Shown: positions 15,797-23,459 of the stretch, in pieces | Position numbering within the stretch: the stretch's first letter is position 1 | How the letters are laid out: each line of letters opens with the position of its first letter | Assembly (NCBI RefSeq): GCF_005160265.1 | Contig: NZ_CP039865.1 | Location: forward strand, 742,828-806,827 | DNA length: 64,000 bases | Direction of reading: 5' to 3' | DNA from: Phreatobacter aquaticus | GTDB lineage: Bacteria > Pseudomonadota > Alphaproteobacteria > Rhizobiales > Phreatobacteraceae | The notes under the pieces: generated by a model | The model's database searches: none | The model's input: only the letters and a program-made list of their open reading frames with translations | What the model was told of the DNA's origin: nothing | Position numbers and translations under genes: made by a program

Positions 15797-17434
15797 ATGA
15801 CGACCAAGAAGGATATGAAGCAGGGCTGGATGAGCCGGCGCGACCTCGCCAAGCTCCTCGGCATCGGTGGCGCGGCGATCGCCGCCGGCCTGCCGGAGAA
15901 GGTCTTCGCCCAGACCCGGCGCAACACGCTGGTCATCGGCATCGACATTTCCGATTGCGTGACGCTCGATCCGGCCCGCCAGGCGCAATATTCGACGCCG
16001 ATGTCGCTGCTCGCCGCCTATGACATGCTCGTCACGATGTCGCCGGGCGACTACATCACCATCCGCCCGTCGCTTGCCACCTCCTGGGCACGCACGCCCG
16101 ACGGCAAGGGCTGGCGCTTCACGCTGCGCGAGAACGTCAAGTTCGCCAGCGGCAATGTGATGACCGCCGAGGACGTGAAGTGGTCGATGGAGCGCGTGCT
16201 GCGGCTCGGCGACCAGACCTCGCAATATATCAGCCACGTCGAGCGCACCGAGGTGGTGGACGCCAAGACCGTCGACATCATCCTGAAGGATCCGACCCAG
16301 CCGCTGCTCACCATCATCGCGGCGCCGGGCTTCCCGGTCTATGACCGCAAGGTGGTCGAGGCCCAGGGCGGCGACGCCAGCATGGATGCCAAGACCAAGG
16401 ACAAGGCGACCACCTGGCTGAACGAGAATTCCGCAGGCACCGGCGCCTACCGGATCACCCGCTGGGAGCGCAACCAGCAGATCCAGTTCGTCCGCAACGA
16501 CAATCACTGGCGGGGCAAGCCGCCCTTCGAGCGGATCATCATCCGCCACATCGGCGACAGCGCGGCGCAGCTCCTGTCGATCCGCCGCGGCGACATCGAC
16601 ATCGCCTTCAACCTGATCCCGGAACAGGTCTCCACCATCAAGGCCGATCCGAACCTCCGGCTCGAGGCCCTGACCAGCCTCGACTTCGTCTACATGGCGC
16701 TGACCGAGAACCCCGAGTTCAACAAGGCTCTGGCGGTGAAGGAAGCCCGCCAGGCCATCGGCCAGGCCATCGACTATGACGGCATCATCAAGAACCTGCT
16801 CGGCGGGGCCGCGGTGCGCTGCGCCAACTTCCTGCCGATCGGCGTGTCGGGTTCGACCGAGGCCATCGCCAAGGAGGTCGGCTACAGCCAGAACCTCGAC
16901 AAGGCCAAGCAGCTTCTGCAGAAGGCGGGCCTTGCAGACGGGTTCGAGTTCGACATCGCCTATGGCAATGCCGCGATCGCCGGCGTGACCTACCAGACGC
17001 TGGCGCAGAAGATCCAGGCCGACCTTGCCCGGGTCAATATCCGCGCCAAGCTGACACCCATGGATCAGGTCAACCTGCGCACCACCTTCACCGGCAACCG
17101 GGCTCAGGGCGGCGTGCTGACCTTCTGGAACCCGCCGGCGGTGGAGAACCTGCTCTGGGCGGCCGCCTCGGTGGAACGCGTCGCACGGCGCGTCCATTGG
17201 AAGGTGACGCCGGATGTCCTGAAACTGGTGCGCGATGCCGCCGCCGAAACGGATGCCAAGAAGCAGGCCGATCTCTGGGTGGAGTACCAGAAGCGGGTGG
17301 TGGACCAGGCGAACTACTTCATCCTGTTCCAGCCGATCTATCAGGTCGCAGCCCGCAGCCATCTCGGCAAGCTGCCGCTGACGGCGGCCGGCTGGATGCT
17401 CGATATGCACGACGTGAAGCCCGCCTCGGCCTGA
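15797..17434 (+). CDS. ABC transporter substrate-binding protein, oligopeptide/nickel family (SBP_bac_5)
   Basis: A 545-residue exported binding protein of the DppA/OppA type with a Tat signal: SRRDLAKLLGIGGAAIAAG from residue 13 and a VFAQT cleavage region near 36-40. The mature chain has SBP_bac_5 landmarks: DCVTLDPARQAQYSTPM, VTMSPGDYITIRPSLATSW, and NVMTAEDVKWSMERVL near residues 118-133. A GGGAGA site precedes the ATG. It lacks adjacent permease genes; its likely partners are the DppB, DppC and double-ATPase genes at 21569-25526, which share its operator palindrome. The family also carries non-peptide ligands, and the catabolic neighbours suggest a small organic acid or conjugate. Confidence 0.88.
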   Translation: MTTKKDMKQGWMSRRDLAKLLGIGGAAIAAGLPEKVFAQTRRNTLVIGIDISDCVTLDPARQAQYSTPMSLLAAYDMLVTMSPGDYITIRPSLATSWARTPDGKGWRFTLRENVKFASGNVMTAEDVKWSMERVLRLGDQTSQYISHVERTEVVDAKTVDIILKDPTQPLLTIIAAPGFPVYDRKVVEAQGGDASMDAKTKDKATTWLNENSAGTGAYRITRWERNQQIQFVRNDNHWRGKPPFERIIIRHIGDSAAQLLSIRRGDIDIAFNLIPEQVSTIKADPNLRLEALTSLDFVYMALTENPEFNKALAVKEARQAIGQAIDYDGIIKNLLGGAAVRCANFLPIGVSGSTEAIAKEVGYSQNLDKAKQLLQKAGLADGFEFDIAYGNAAIAGVTYQTLAQKIQADLARVNIRAKLTPMDQVNLRTTFTGNRAQGGVLTFWNPPAVENLLWAAASVERVARRVHWKVTPDVLKLVRDAAAETDAKKQADLWVEYQKRVVDQANYFILFQPIYQVAARSHLGKLPLTAAGWMLDMHDVKPASA

Positions 17435-17458
17435 GGCTTGGTCTCTTGAGGTGCGTGG

Positions 17459-17488
17459 AACCGGCGGGTCGCAAGGCCCGCCGGTTTT
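17459..17488 (+). terminator. Intrinsic-type terminator after the binding-protein gene
   Basis: A 10-bp stem AACCGGCGGG / CCCGCCGGTT around an 8-base loop, ending in TTTT, begins 24 bp after the stop. It lies between convergent genes, so it may also limit read-through from the minus strand. Confidence 0.75.
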
Positions 17489-17543
17489 GCATTCAGAAAG
17501 AGGGCTGCGGCGAGCGCCGTTGTGAGACGTGAGCCCCGCTCCC

Positions 17544-18374
17544 TCAGAACCCGTAAACCTCCGCCGGGTTGTCGACCAGGATCCGCTGCCTGACCGCCTC
17601 GTCCGGCGCCCAGTCGGCGAGAATATCCAGCAGAGCTGCATCGTCGGGCCGCGGATTCTGGCCGGGATGCGGCCAGTTGGTCGCCCACAGCATGCGCTCG
17701 GGCGCATGTTTCACCAGTGCACGGGCAAGCCGGCTCACATCCTCATAGGCCGGTGCGCCGGTCTTCGATGTCTCATAGGGCGCCGACAGCTTCACCCAGA
17801 CCCGGCCGGTATCGACCAGCGACAAGAGCGTTCGGAACGCTTCGCTGTCGACATCCACTGGTTCGAGGAACTTGCCGTTGTGGTCGATGACGATGCGACC
17901 GCTCCACGAGCGGATCTGCGCCTGATGCTCGGGCAACGTCCGCCCATCCGTCTGGAACTGCACGTGCCAACCGATCGCCTGCACCTTGGCCGCGACGCTG
18001 TCGAGCATGGCCCAGGGGATGGCGCCGCCCGGCATCATCAGGAACCGGGCGCCGCGCATTCCGCAAGCCGTCAGGCGTTCCAGTTCGGCATCGGTCACCC
18101 GGTCATCAACCACCGCGACGCCACGGGTGACATCCGCCCCGAGCGCAGCGATGCCTTCCAGCGTGCAGCTGTTGTCGGTGCCATAGACCGAGGGCTGGAC
18201 GATCACGGTTCGCGTCAGGCCAAGCCGCGCCTTGACCGCGCGGTAGTCGTCGACGCTCGCCGCGAGCGGCGCGGCACTCGCAGCTGTCGGCGCCAGCGCG
18301 AAACGCGGGTCATAGACATGGATATGGGTGTCGCAGGCGCCCGCAGGCACGATCGGTGTCGGAGCAATCGCCAT
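17544..18374 (-). CDS. Amidohydrolase-2 family hydrolase (2-pyrone-4,6-dicarboxylate lactonase-like)
   Basis: A 276-residue TIM-barrel hydrolase with the N-terminal metal motif DTHIH (His17, His19) and a late NWPHPGQNPRPDD segment near 243-255 that places it close to LigI-type lactonases and related dicarboxylate hydrolases. The fold hydrolyses lactones or C-C/C-N bonds. It ends the minus-strand operon enoyl-CoA hydratase, D-2-hydroxyacid dehydrogenase, hydrolase. A lactone-opening step in the pathway served by the oligopeptide-type transporter is plausible but unproven. Confidence 0.82.
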   Translation of the reverse strand: MAIAPTPIVPAGACDTHIHVYDPRFALAPTAASAAPLAASVDDYRAVKARLGLTRTVIVQPSVYGTDNSCTLEGIAALGADVTRGVAVVDDRVTDAELERLTACGMRGARFLMMPGGAIPWAMLDSVAAKVQAIGWHVQFQTDGRTLPEHQAQIRSWSGRIVIDHNGKFLEPVDVDSEAFRTLLSLVDTGRVWVKLSAPYETSKTGAPAYEDVSRLARALVKHAPERMLWATNWPHPGQNPRPDDAALLDILADWAPDEAVRQRILVDNPAEVYGF

Positions 18375-18382
18375 GGGAGCAC

Positions 18383-19378
18383 CTATACCTTGAGCCGGCT
18401 AAGGCGCGAGGCCTCTGCCGCATTGACCGCCCCCGGAGGAACCTCGCCGGCGATCAGCGCGCGGACCTGCTCGACCGTGTCGAACGCCTGGTGCTCGATG
18501 GCAGCCGGCGTCAACCCACCGACATGCGGCGCGGCGATCACATCCGGCCGTTCTGCCAGGAACAGCGACGGCTTCTGGTCGGGCGCGCGGCCGACATCCA
18601 TGGCCGCGCCGGCGAGCTGCTTGCTGTCGAGGGCCGCTTCCAGCGCTTGCTCATCGACGAGGTTGCCGCGCGACAGATTGACGAAGAAGGCGCCGGGTTT
18701 CATCGCCGCAAACGCTGACGCGTTCATCAGGTTCTCGGTCGCCTCGGTCGCCACCACGAGGCAGACAACGAAGTCCGAACGTTCCAGGAGCTCCGCCATC
18801 GCGACCTGCGCGACGCCGGGATCTGAAATGGTCTTGTGAGGGTCGCTCGCCAGCACATCCATGCCAAGCGCCAGGCCGATTTCCGCCATGCGGCGACCGA
18901 TCGCGCCATAGCCGAGAATGCCAAGCGTCGAGCCCTTGAGCTGCCGGCCCATCAGGACGGAGACCTCTCTCCTGTTCCAGTAAGCCTCCGCCGATTTTGA
19001 CATGTTGCGGGCGAGATCGATCATCATGCCGAAGCCGAGCTCGGCCACGGAATCGATGAATCCGGGGGTCGCCCGCGTGCACAGGATGCCGTGTCTGCTG
19101 GCCCGTTCGACATCGACATTGCGGATGTCGACGGCACAGCGCAGGAACGCGACGAGGTCCGGCGCCTGGTCGAAATAGCCAGCGAATCCAGGGGTCTGGC
19201 GGTCGGAAACGACGATATCGACGCCCTGGGCGTGGCGGATCAGGCCCGCCTCGTCGAGCACCTCACCGGTCGGGTTGATGACCACCTCGGCCATCTCCTG
19301 CAGCGCCGCGACGGCACGGGGGCCGTAATAATTGGCCAGCATATCGGCGGAATGGGTCAAAAAGACGCGTCTTTTCAT
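18383..19378 (-). CDS. D-isomer specific 2-hydroxyacid dehydrogenase
   Basis: A 331-residue NAD-dependent oxidoreductase with the Rossmann motif GYGAIG at 156-161, the catalytic Arg237 (NLSRGNLVDE) and His285 (APHVGGLTP). The acid normally found in the following DVxxxEP segment is not in place: the sequence reads DVGRAPDQKP, leaving Asp267 as the only nearby candidate. The ATG at 19378 follows the crotonase stop by 4 bp; an ATG at 19402 would overlap that gene and add eight residues. It likely oxidises a 2-hydroxy acid or reduces a 2-oxo acid within the same degradative route. Confidence 0.87.
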   Translation of the reverse strand: MKRRVFLTHSADMLANYYGPRAVAALQEMAEVVINPTGEVLDEAGLIRHAQGVDIVVSDRQTPGFAGYFDQAPDLVAFLRCAVDIRNVDVERASRHGILCTRATPGFIDSVAELGFGMMIDLARNMSKSAEAYWNRREVSVLMGRQLKGSTLGILGYGAIGRRMAEIGLALGMDVLASDPHKTISDPGVAQVAMAELLERSDFVVCLVVATEATENLMNASAFAAMKPGAFFVNLSRGNLVDEQALEAALDSKQLAGAAMDVGRAPDQKPSLFLAERPDVIAAPHVGGLTPAAIEHQAFDTVEQVRALIAGEVPPGAVNAAEASRLSRLKV

Positions 19379-19382
19379 AGAC

Positions 19383-20156
19383 TTAGGCCTTGAATTCGGC
19401 ATTGCGCTTCTGCTGGAAGGCGCGGATGCCCTCCATGTGATCGCCGGCCGAGAAGCACAGCGTGTTCATCTCGTTCTCGTAGCGGATGCCCGCCGCGAGC
19501 GATGACGACAGGGCCATGCGGACGGAGGCCTTCACCGATTCGACCGCGACCGGACTGAACCCCGCGAACTTCCGGCACAGTGCCCGCGCCTCGCCCGCAA
19601 CATCCTGATCTTCCACGAGATATTCGACAATGCCGAGCCGATGCGCCTCCTCGGCGCCGATCGGATCGCCGGTCAGCAGGAGCTTCATCGCCTGCCCGTA
19701 GCCGACAAGGCGGGGCAGCATCTGCGAGGCGCCACCGCCGCCGACCCAGCCGCGCACCACCTCCGGAAAGCCCATCCGGGCGCCGCGTCCCATCACGCGG
19801 ATATCGGCCGACAGCGCCATCTCGGCACCACCCCCCAGCACCCAGCCATGGAGCGCTGCAACCACGGGCTTGCGCATGTCCCTGACGGCGGTTGCATATT
19901 CCACCCGATTGCGGAACGCCCATGCACTCGAATAGTCCGCCAGCGCGTTGAGATCGGAGCCCGCGCAGAAGGCCCGGTCCCCGGTGCCGCGCAGCAGGAC
20001 GGCGCGCACCTGATCGTCGCGATCGAGCTCACGGCACAGCCGCTCGATCGTCGCGGCCATGGCGGGCGTCACGGCATTCATCTTGGCGGGGCGATTGAGC
20101 ACGATCTCGGCAACGAAGCCGTCGCGTACCAGCTGAACCTCGTCATCCATGGACAT
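19383..20156 (-). CDS. Enoyl-CoA hydratase/isomerase (crotonase family)
   Basis: A 257-residue crotonase-fold protein. The oxyanion-hole segments FCAGSDLN (63-70) and GWVLGGGAEMA (104-114) are present, and Glu132 in GFPEVVRG matches the first catalytic glutamate. The second catalytic position of hydratases appears to be non-acidic (the YGQAMKLLLTG region), which suggests an isomerase, hydrolase or ring-opening activity rather than plain hydration. I start at ATG 20156, with another ATG two codons in; longer frames run into the divergent regulator. First gene of the minus-strand operon and divergent from the LacI-type regulator, 70 bp away. Confidence 0.85.
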   Translation of the reverse strand: MSMDDEVQLVRDGFVAEIVLNRPAKMNAVTPAMAATIERLCRELDRDDQVRAVLLRGTGDRAFCAGSDLNALADYSSAWAFRNRVEYATAVRDMRKPVVAALHGWVLGGGAEMALSADIRVMGRGARMGFPEVVRGWVGGGGASQMLPRLVGYGQAMKLLLTGDPIGAEEAHRLGIVEYLVEDQDVAGEARALCRKFAGFSPVAVESVKASVRMALSSSLAAGIRYENEMNTLCFSAGDHMEGIRAFQQKRNAEFKA

Positions 20157-20189
20157 CCACTCCAGCAAACCGGTGAAAGGCAAAGACAT

Positions 20190-20203
20190 CTTGCTTTCGC
20201 AAG
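20190..20203. promoter_or_regulatory. Possible operator between the crotonase and LacI genes
   Basis: CTTGCTTTCGCAAG (CTTGC / GCAAG arms around 4 bases) lies in the 70-bp divergent promoter region. It does not match the ATTTAGA/TCTAAAT palindrome, so either the regulator binds differently here or this is not an operator. Confidence 0.3.
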
Positions 20204-20226
20204 CCCTTGGGAGGCATGAAGCAAGC

Positions 20227-21270
20227 ATGACGGAGATCGAGAAGACACTCGACAGGCCGCAGCGCATGACGCTGCACGATCTGGCCCGCCATGCCGGCGT
20301 GTCCCGCGCGACGGTATCCCTGGTGTTGCGCAAGAGCCCGCTGGTCGCCGAGAAGACGCGTGCGGCAGTGCTCGAGTCCATGCGGGCGCTTGGCTATGTC
20401 TACAATCGCGGCGCCGCCAACCTGCGCACCCAGCGCTCGCACACGATCGGCGTCTCGATCAACGAGATCACCAATCCCTATTTCACTGAACTGACGGCGG
20501 CGATCCAGAGCGCCTTTCTCAACCACGGGCGCACCGTCTTCATCGCCAATTCCGAGGAAGACCCCGCCCGCCAGGACCAGTTCATCGCCACCATGCGCGA
20601 ATACAATGCCGACGGCCTGGCGATCTGCCCGTCCCGCGGCACATCGCGTGAGACGCTGCGCCGCCTGAAGGCGCAAGGGGTGGCCTGCGTGCTGGTCTCG
20701 CGCGACATTGCTGGCTCTGGGCTCGATTATGCCGGCCACGCCAACGAGGCCGGCATGTGCGAGGCGGTCGAGCACCTGATCGGCCTCGGTCACCGCCGTA
20801 TCGCGATGATCGGGGGCAACGATCTGGTTTCCACCGGACGCGAGCGGCGCGCTGGCCACCGCAAGGCGCTGGAACGCCACGGCATTGCCGTCGACCCGCG
20901 CCTGGTGGTGGAAGGCGATGCCGCCACCCGCAGCTTCGGGGCGGCGACCGTCAAACACCTGCTGACCTTGGACGAGCCTCCCACGGCAGCCGTCTGCTTC
21001 AACGACGTCATCGCCTTCGGCGTCATGCTGGGCTTGCGCCAGGTCGGCAAGGAGCCGGGTCGTGACTTTGCGGTGGTCGGTTACGACGATCTCGCCGAGG
21101 CCGAACTCTGGATGCCTGCCCTGTCCACAGTGCGCAACGACACGGTCGCGCTCGGCGCGGCCGCCGCCCAACTTCTGCTCGACCGCATCGAGGCGCCTGA
21201 TGCGCCGGCGAGGCGCATCGTGCTGGCCCCAAAGCTCGTGCTGCGCGAATCCAGCTGCCCGCCGCGCTAA
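20227..21270 (+). CDS. LacI-family transcriptional regulator
   Basis: A 347-residue regulator with the LacI helix-turn-helix at about 14-35 (MTLHDLARHAGVSRATVSLV), the hinge helix near 59-68 (YNRGAANLRT), and a periplasmic-binding-like effector domain that starts SHTIGVSINEITNPYF and ends in the usual TVRND plus PKLVLRESS region. I chose the ATG at 20227, behind GGGAGG with long spacing; a start 26 codons upstream has no ribosome site. It is divergent from the crotonase operon and precedes the transporter operon, making it the best candidate to control both. Confidence 0.9.
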   Translation: MTEIEKTLDRPQRMTLHDLARHAGVSRATVSLVLRKSPLVAEKTRAAVLESMRALGYVYNRGAANLRTQRSHTIGVSINEITNPYFTELTAAIQSAFLNHGRTVFIANSEEDPARQDQFIATMREYNADGLAICPSRGTSRETLRRLKAQGVACVLVSRDIAGSGLDYAGHANEAGMCEAVEHLIGLGHRRIAMIGGNDLVSTGRERRAGHRKALERHGIAVDPRLVVEGDAATRSFGAATVKHLLTLDEPPTAAVCFNDVIAFGVMLGLRQVGKEPGRDFAVVGYDDLAEAELWMPALSTVRNDTVALGAAAAQLLLDRIEAPDAPARRIVLAPKLVLRESSCPPR

Positions 21271-21409
21271 AGCCTGCGCCGCTGCTGCCATCGACGCGCC
21301 GGCGGCCCCGGCCACCCATGCCGATCCTGCCTCGACAGGCATTCCTCACCCCTTTTGACAGTCTGTCCGCTTGAGCGCCGACTGCTCTTGGCGCAACATT
21401 AGGAGGTGA

Positions 21410-21447
21410 TTGACATCGCGTCGACTGAAATTTAGAACGATCTAAAT
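21410..21447 (+). promoter_or_regulatory. Promoter overlapped by ATTTAGA-N4-TCTAAAT operator, site 3
   Basis: A TTGACA box (21410-21415) is followed after exactly 17 bp by TAGAAC (21433-21438). The palindrome ATTTAGAACGATCTAAAT (21430-21447) covers that -10 box, the geometry expected of a repressor site. The transcript would start just before the leader gene at 21469 and run into the ABC permease genes. Arms are identical to site 1 at 14278. Confidence 0.7.
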
Positions 21448-21468
21448 AAGAAAAATACCGGAGGAAAC

Positions 21469-21567
21469 ATGGGAATGGCCCGCTTGAGCGGATGTCTGGA
21501 CGCGTGCGCGCCAAATCTCGGCGCAGCCCGGCGCAGCTTGCCTGCCCGGCCCCGGGTGGGCGTCTGA
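21469..21567 (+). CDS. Short leader-like reading frame (32 residues)
   Basis: An ATG with a strong ribosome site (GGAGG, 5-base spacing) opens a 32-codon frame beginning MGMARLSGC and ending RPRVGV. Its TGA is one base from the ATG of the permease gene. The peptide is basic (five Arg), has two Cys, and shows no membrane or signal features; I recognise no family. It is the first frame after the predicted promoter and operator, while the permease itself has no good ribosome site, so the likely role is translational coupling or a leader peptide. It could also be a short remnant with no function. Confidence 0.5.
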   Translation: MGMARLSGCLDACAPNLGAARRSLPARPRVGV

Positions 21568-21568
21568 C

Positions 21569-22579
21569 ATGGTCCGGTTCATCGTCGCGCGCCTCGGCAT
21601 CACGCTGGTCATGGCCCTCCTGGCGACGCTGGTGATCTTCCTGATCTCCAACATGGTGCCGGGCGATCCGATCCTGGCCGCGCTTGGCGATGTCGCCGCC
21701 TCGAACAAGGAATTCGTCGCGGAATGGCGGGCCAAATGGGGCCTCGACCTGCCGCTCTGGCAGCGCTACCTGATCTTCCTGAAGGGGCTGCTCCACGGCG
21801 ACCTCGGCATATCGATATCGTCGCAGCGGCCGGTGATGGAAGACATCGCCCAGTTCGCGCCAGCGACCCTCGAGCTTGCAACCATCAGCTTCCTGCTGGC
21901 GCTCGGCATCGGCATTCCGCTGGGCATCACAGCCGCGGTCTGGCGCGACACCTGGGTCGACCATGTCGCCCGCGTCGTCTCGCTGATCGGCGTCTCCTCA
22001 CCCACATTCTGGCTCGCCTTCATCATGCTGGCGATCTTCTATGGCGGGCTGGAGATCGCGCCCGGCCCCGGCCGGCTCGATGCCATCGCCCTGCCGCCCC
22101 GCACGATCACCGGCCTGCTGCTGATTGACACGATCATCGCCGGCGACTGGGAGACCTTCCGCGATGCGGCCGCCCATCTCGTCCTGCCCTCCATCGTGCT
22201 GGCGGCCGCGACCCTCGGCCTCATCACCCGCACCATGCGCGCGGCGATGCTCGAAAGCATCCAGCAGGACTATGTCCGCGTCGCCCGCGCCAAGGGGCTG
22301 AAGCGCTTCTCCATCGTCATAGGCCACGTTCTGCCCAATGCCATGATCCCGGTCGTGACGCTCGGCGGTCTCGCCTATGCCAACCTGCTCACCGGCGCCG
22401 TGATGACCGAAACCGTGTTCTCGTGGCCCGGCCTCGGCCGCTACACGTTCCGCAGCGCCGCCACCCTCGATTTCCCGGCGATCATGGGCATCACCCTGAT
22501 CGTCGCCATGGTCTATCTGATCGTCAACCTGATCACCGACATCAGCTACGCCCTGCTCGATCCCCGGGTGATGCGATGA
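21569..22579 (+). CDS. ABC transporter permease, DppB/OppB type
   Basis: A 336-residue membrane protein that opens with VRFIVARLGITLVMALLATL, the first DppB-type helix. A periplasmic stretch follows (residues ~30-95, PGDPILAALGD), and the conserved coupling loop lies near 228-245 (QQDYVRVARAKGLKRFSIVI). It forms half of the membrane channel with the DppC-type product. Start and stop are both tightly coupled: one base after the leader stop, and ATGCGATGA overlap into the next gene. Its probable binding protein is encoded at 15797. Confidence 0.9.
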   Translation: MVRFIVARLGITLVMALLATLVIFLISNMVPGDPILAALGDVAASNKEFVAEWRAKWGLDLPLWQRYLIFLKGLLHGDLGISISSQRPVMEDIAQFAPATLELATISFLLALGIGIPLGITAAVWRDTWVDHVARVVSLIGVSSPTFWLAFIMLAIFYGGLEIAPGPGRLDAIALPPRTITGLLLIDTIIAGDWETFRDAAAHLVLPSIVLAAATLGLITRTMRAAMLESIQQDYVRVARAKGLKRFSIVIGHVLPNAMIPVVTLGGLAYANLLTGAVMTETVFSWPGLGRYTFRSAATLDFPAIMGITLIVAMVYLIVNLITDISYALLDPRVMR

Positions 22580-23454
22580 CCGACACGATCGATCGCCCGA
22601 CCGTCCACGTCATCGCGCCGGTTCGCACGCGGGCGCAACGCTGGCGCAGGCGCTATGGCCTCGCCGCCATGGGTGCGGGGATCGTCATTCTATGGGTGCT
22701 CATCGCCATCGCGGCGCCCCTGCTGACGCCCTATGACCCGAATGCCGTCGACGTCACGGCGCGCCTCAAGCCACCATCCTGGACCAACTGGCTCGGCACC
22801 GACGTTCTCGGTCGCGATGTCTTCACCCGGCTTCTGTTCGGCGCCCGCATCTCGCTCACCACCGGCTTTGTCGTGGTGATCATCGGCGCCGTGGTCGGCA
22901 CCCTGCTCGGTGGCATCGCAGCCTTTGCCCGCGGGCGCATCGAGGCTGTCATCATGCGCCTCACCGACCTCGTGCTCTGCTTCCCGCCGATCATCCTGGC
23001 GCTCGCCATCGCGGCCGGTCTTGGCATCGGCACCACCAACACGATCATCGCCATGCTCGTCGTCTGGTGGCCGAAATTCGCCCGCCTCGCCCACAGCCTG
23101 GTGCTGGTGCAGCGCAGCCAGGAATATGTCGAGGCGGCCACGGTCATCGGCTATTCGCCGGCCCGCATCCTGGTCCGCCACATCATCCCGAACTCGGTCG
23201 GGCCGTTGATCGTGTTGATCACGCTGGATGTCGGCAATGCCATCATCACCTTTGCCGGCCTGTCATTCCTCGGCCTCGGCGTGGTGCCGCCAACGGCGGA
23301 ATGGGGCTCGATGGTCGCAGAGGGGCGCGAACTGGTCCAGCAATGGTGGGTGGCGGCGTTCCCGGGACTGGCCATCCTCTCCATCGTTCTCGGCTTCAAT
23401 TTCCTCGGCGACGGCGTGCGCGACTGGCTCGATCCGAAGGCGCGCAAGCGGTGA
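22576..23454 (+). CDS. ABC transporter permease, DppC/OppC type
   Basis: A 292-residue membrane protein with the DppC hallmark after the first helix: [11 protein letters not shown] near 50-60 and [19 protein letters not shown] near 71-89. The coupling loop lies near 190-205 ([15 protein letters not shown]). The ATG at 22576 overlaps the DppB-type stop. With the DppB-type partner it makes the heterodimeric channel of an oligopeptide/nickel-family importer. Confidence 0.9.
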   Translation: MTDTIDRPTVHVIAPVRTRAQRWRRRYGLAAMGAGIVILWVLIAIAAPLLTPYDPNAVDVTARLKPPSWTNWLGTDVLGRDVFTRLLFGARISLTTGFVVVIIGAVVGTLLGGIAAFARGRIEAVIMRLTDLVLCFPPIILALAIAAGLGIGTTNTIIAMLVVWWPKFARLAHSLVLVQRSQEYVEAATVIGYSPARILVRHIIPNSVGPLIVLITLDVGNAIITFAGLSFLGLGVVPPTAEWGSMVAEGRELVQQWWVAAFPGLAILSIVLGFNFLGDGVRDWLDPKARKR

Positions 23455-23459
23455 CCGCC

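Noticed and set aside
21401..21450. Perfect AGGAGGTGA followed by a TTG-initiated 11-codon frame ending TAA at 21443-21445
   Set aside because: The same bases form the TTGACA promoter box, so the frame would start before the transcript; more likely coincidence.
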